A DNA stretch of 64,000 bases, taken from NCBI RefSeq assembly GCF_036322625.1, contig NZ_AP027266.1, forward strand, positions 1,553,001 through 1,617,000, in the 5' to 3' direction. Origin of the DNA: Roseicyclus marinus. Its GTDB lineage: Bacteria > Pseudomonadota > Alphaproteobacteria > Rhodobacterales > Rhodobacteraceae. Below the pieces are notes generated by a model. It made no database searches and had not been told where the DNA came from. It worked only from the letters and a program-made list of their open reading frames with translations. A program made the translations under genes and the position numbers. Shown piece after piece: positions 62,093 through 64,000 of the stretch. Numbering within the stretch: position 1 is the first letter of the stretch; every line of letters begins with the position of its first letter.

Positions 62093-62554
62093 ATGAAGCT
62101 GAGCACCAAGGGGCGTTACGCCATGGTCGCGATGGCCGATCTTGCGCTGCAGAACGGCGACGGGCTGATGTCGCTTGCGGAATTGTCCAAGCGGCAGGAC
62201 ATTTCGCTGCCCTATCTCGAGCAATTGTTCGTCAAGCTACGCCGGGCGGAACTGGTCGACTCGGTCCGGGGGCCGGGGGGCGGCTACCGGCTATCGCGGC
62301 CCGCCTCCGAGATCCGGGTGGTCGATATCTTTGCCGCCGTGGACGAGACGGTGAGCGCCCTGCATACCGGGGCAGGCGCGACGGGGGGCGTATCGGGGAG
62401 CCGGGCGCAATCGATGACCAACCGGCTCTGGGAGAGCCTGTCTGCGCATGTCTATGTCTTCTTGCACCAGACGCGGTTGTCGGACGTGGTGCAGAACGGG
62501 CTGACGCCATGCCCGGCCGTGCCGACCTTGTTCGAGGTGGTCGACGAGGGCTGA
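62093..62554 (+). CDS. iscR: Rrf2-family regulator IscR (single-cysteine type)
   Basis: 153-residue winged-helix regulator of Fe-S cluster assembly. KLSTKGRYAMVAMADLALQ, the recognition helix SLPYLEQLFVKLRRAELVDSVRGPGGGYRL and VDIFAAVDETV are Rrf2 hallmarks. The three-cysteine cluster motif of enterobacterial IscR is absent: that segment reads HTGAGATGGVSGSRAQSM. Only one Cys (in LTPCPAVP) is present in the whole protein. Heads the operon with cysteine desulfurase and sufB. Confidence 0.88.
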   Translation: MKLSTKGRYAMVAMADLALQNGDGLMSLAELSKRQDISLPYLEQLFVKLRRAELVDSVRGPGGGYRLSRPASEIRVVDIFAAVDETVSALHTGAGATGGVSGSRAQSMTNRLWESLSAHVYVFLHQTRLSDVVQNGLTPCPAVPTLFEVVDEG

Positions 62555-62590
62555 CCACGGGCGGCCGGATCGGGGATGCCCGTCGGGCCA

Positions 62591-62613
62591 TGCATATTTT
62601 TGGAAAGATGAAG
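62591..62613 (+). repeat. 23-nt recurrent intergenic motif, copy E
   Basis: TGCATATTT, TT, GGAAAGATGAAG, 36 bases after the iscR stop and 10 bases before the cysteine desulfurase ATG. Confidence 0.8.
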
Positions 62614-62623
62614 CGGGGGCGGG

Positions 62624-63667
62624 ATGGCGCGGATCTATCTTGATCACAACGCGACGGCGCCGCTGAGGCGTGAGGCGCGGGCGGCGATGGTCGCGGCGAT
62701 GGATGTGGTGGGCAATCCGTCGTCGGTCCATGCGGAGGGGCGGGCGGCCAAGGCGCTGATGGAGCGGGCGCGGGGGCAATTGGCCGAGGCGCTGGGGGCG
62801 CAGGCGGCCGATATCGTCTTTGTCTCGGGGTCCACGGAAGCGGCGGCGCTGGCGCTGGCGGGGCGCGGGCTGCATGGAGCGGCGGTCGAGCATGATGCGG
62901 TCAGGGCCTGGGTGGTCGAGGACCTGGCCGTGGATGGCGCGGGCCGGGTGCGGCTGGAGGATGCGCCCGCAAGCACGCTGCAATTGGCCAATTCCGAGAC
63001 GGGTATCGTGCAGGATCTGCCCGAGGGGCTGGCGGTGAGTGACTGGACGCAAGGGTTCGGAAAACTGCCCGTGGCCTTTGACTGGTCGGGAATCGATATG
63101 GTCTTTGTCTCGGCCCACAAGATCGGGGGGCCCAAGGGAATCGGGGCGCTGGTGCTGCGCCGGGGCCTAGATGTCGAGGCGCGCATCCGCGGCGGCGGTC
63201 AGGAGATGGGGCGCAGATCGGGCACCGAGAACCTGATCGGCATTGCCGGATTTGGCGCAGCGGCAGAGGCGGCGGCGCAAGATCTGGCCTCGGGCGTTTG
63301 GGATCGGGTGGACAAACTTAGAAATATTCTAGAAAAGACTCTGGAACCCCGCGCGAAAGGGACTATTTTTGTCGGGAAAGATCAGACCCGGCTGCCCAAC
63401 ACCAGCCTGATGGTCACGCCCGGATGGAAGGGCGAGACGCAGGTGATGCAGATGGACCTGGCAGGTTTCGCCGTTTCGGCGGGATCGGCCTGTTCCTCGG
63501 GCAAGGTGAAGGCCAGCGGCGTCTTGCGCGCCATGGGTCTGGACGAGGAGGCGGCGGCATCGGCGCTGCGCGTCTCGCTCGGGCCCGAGACGACGGAGGC
63601 GGAGGTGATGGCCTTTGCCGAAGCCTGGCTCGCGGCGCGGGACAGATGGGCGGCCAAGCGCCGCTGA
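62624..63667 (+). CDS. Cysteine desulfurase (NifS/IscS-like, compact)
   Basis: 347-residue PLP enzyme mobilising sulfur from cysteine. IYLDHNATAPLR, GNPSSVHAEGRAA, His in AVEHDAV, SDWTQGFGK (Asp/Gln cofactor contacts), PLP lysine in SAHKIGGPKG, and catalytic Cys in SAGSACSSGKVKAS. It is shorter than the usual 380-400 residues, mainly through loss of a stretch between the EH motif and the NSETG segment. Between iscR and sufB, so it feeds the SUF scaffold. Confidence 0.9.
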   Translation: MARIYLDHNATAPLRREARAAMVAAMDVVGNPSSVHAEGRAAKALMERARGQLAEALGAQAADIVFVSGSTEAAALALAGRGLHGAAVEHDAVRAWVVEDLAVDGAGRVRLEDAPASTLQLANSETGIVQDLPEGLAVSDWTQGFGKLPVAFDWSGIDMVFVSAHKIGGPKGIGALVLRRGLDVEARIRGGGQEMGRRSGTENLIGIAGFGAAAEAAAQDLASGVWDRVDKLRNILEKTLEPRAKGTIFVGKDQTRLPNTSLMVTPGWKGETQVMQMDLAGFAVSAGSACSSGKVKASGVLRAMGLDEEAAASALRVSLGPETTEAEVMAFAEAWLAARDRWAAKRR

Positions 63668-63729
63668 CGAACGGCCGGGACCCGGCCCCAGAGGATGACC
63701 CGGCCAAGGCCGGCAGAGGAGAGAGTGAC

Positions 63730-64000
63730 ATGGCAGCCCTCGATACCGACATGCAGGACACGCAGGTCAAGGATGGCGTCGACCGCGAAACGGTCGAAAC
63801 CGTCCAGGCGATGGGCGGCAAGTACAAATACGGCTGGGAAACCGAGATCGAGATGGACTACGCGCCCAAGGGCGTGAACGAGGACATCGTGCGCCTGATC
63901 TCGGACAAGAACGGCGAGCCGGAATGGATGACCGACTGGCGTCTGCAGGCGTTCAAGCGCTGGAAGCAGATGGACGAGCCGGAATGGGCGATGCTGAATT
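63730..64000 (+). CDS. sufB: Fe-S cluster assembly protein SufB, N-terminal part (3' cut by window edge)
   Basis: First 90 codons of SufB, the scaffold subunit of the SufBCD complex. ATG 63730 follows GAGGAGAG. Family text is visible: ETVQAMGGKYKYGWETEIEM, PKGVNEDIVRLIS, EPEWMTDWRLQAFKRW and MDEPEWAMLN. The open frame runs off the end of the window. It lies 62 bases after the cysteine desulfurase, in the iscR-led operon. Confidence 0.95.
   Translation, partial: MAALDTDMQDTQVKDGVDRETVETVQAMGGKYKYGWETEIEMDYAPKGVNEDIVRLISDKNGEPEWMTDWRLQAFKRWKQMDEPEWAMLN

Overview
The window is high-GC DNA from a Rhodobacterales alphaproteobacterium (Roseobacter/Paracoccus-type). Four things point there. The DMSP-demethylation pair dmdA-acuI is present. 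The tmRNA gene is circularly permuted, as in alphaproteobacteria, and encodes the tag ANDNRAPAMALAA. recA carries a GAAC-N7-GAAC SOS box, and a CckA hybrid kinase and an IscR lacking the usual cysteines are present.

1-9.6 kb: zwf (3' end)-pgl-pgi for upper sugar metabolism, a thioesterase, an AbrB-family membrane protein and tRNA-Gly(CCC). A leftward five-gene operon follows: a small 'virulence factor' family protein, a MetF-like protein, a methyl-THF:corrinoid methyltransferase, a 78-residue protein, and a ferredoxin/ASKHA corrinoid-reactivating protein. 9.8-19.4 kb: ppx/gppA, photolyase, cyclopropane-fatty-acid synthase, a GGCT-Nudix fusion, and the overlapping cysK-mscS-alaX operon.

19.5-25.8 kb: valine catabolism (isobutyryl-CoA dehydrogenase, 3-hydroxyisobutyryl-CoA hydrolase, mmsB, mmsA) with a LysR regulator and a candidate operator. 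25.9-31.2 kb: a CBS protein, coaD, two cyclophilins, and a polyamine-type ABC transporter without a binding protein. 31.2-33.0 kb: two AT-richer genes (sulfotransferase, glycosyltransferase-like) that look acquired. 33-41.6 kb: P450 plus membrane hydrolase, ccdA, small conserved genes, aroQ-gamma, fumC, a phospholipid methyltransferase-like gene, sspB and tmRNA.

42-48.6 kb: an orphan polyamine-type binding protein and a FadR/GntR regulator with a clear operator. Divergent from these is a five-gene operon, DUF2182-DUF1326-DinB-dmdA-acuI, in which three uncharacterised or metal-binding families are coupled to DMSP demethylation. 48.6-64 kb: rlmE, guaB, rsmB, cckA, a sulfotransferase, recA, alaS, small hypotheticals, a hydrolase, and the start of the iscR-cysteine desulfurase-sufB operon.

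Two repeat systems cut across these regions. One is a 23-nt motif (five copies), always just downstream of a same-strand stop codon. The other is three arrays of tandem perfect palindromes (18-24 bp). Two of these arrays begin 3-4 nt after the stop codons of two paralogous small genes (78 and 85 aa). No CRISPR array, IS element or prophage was seen.
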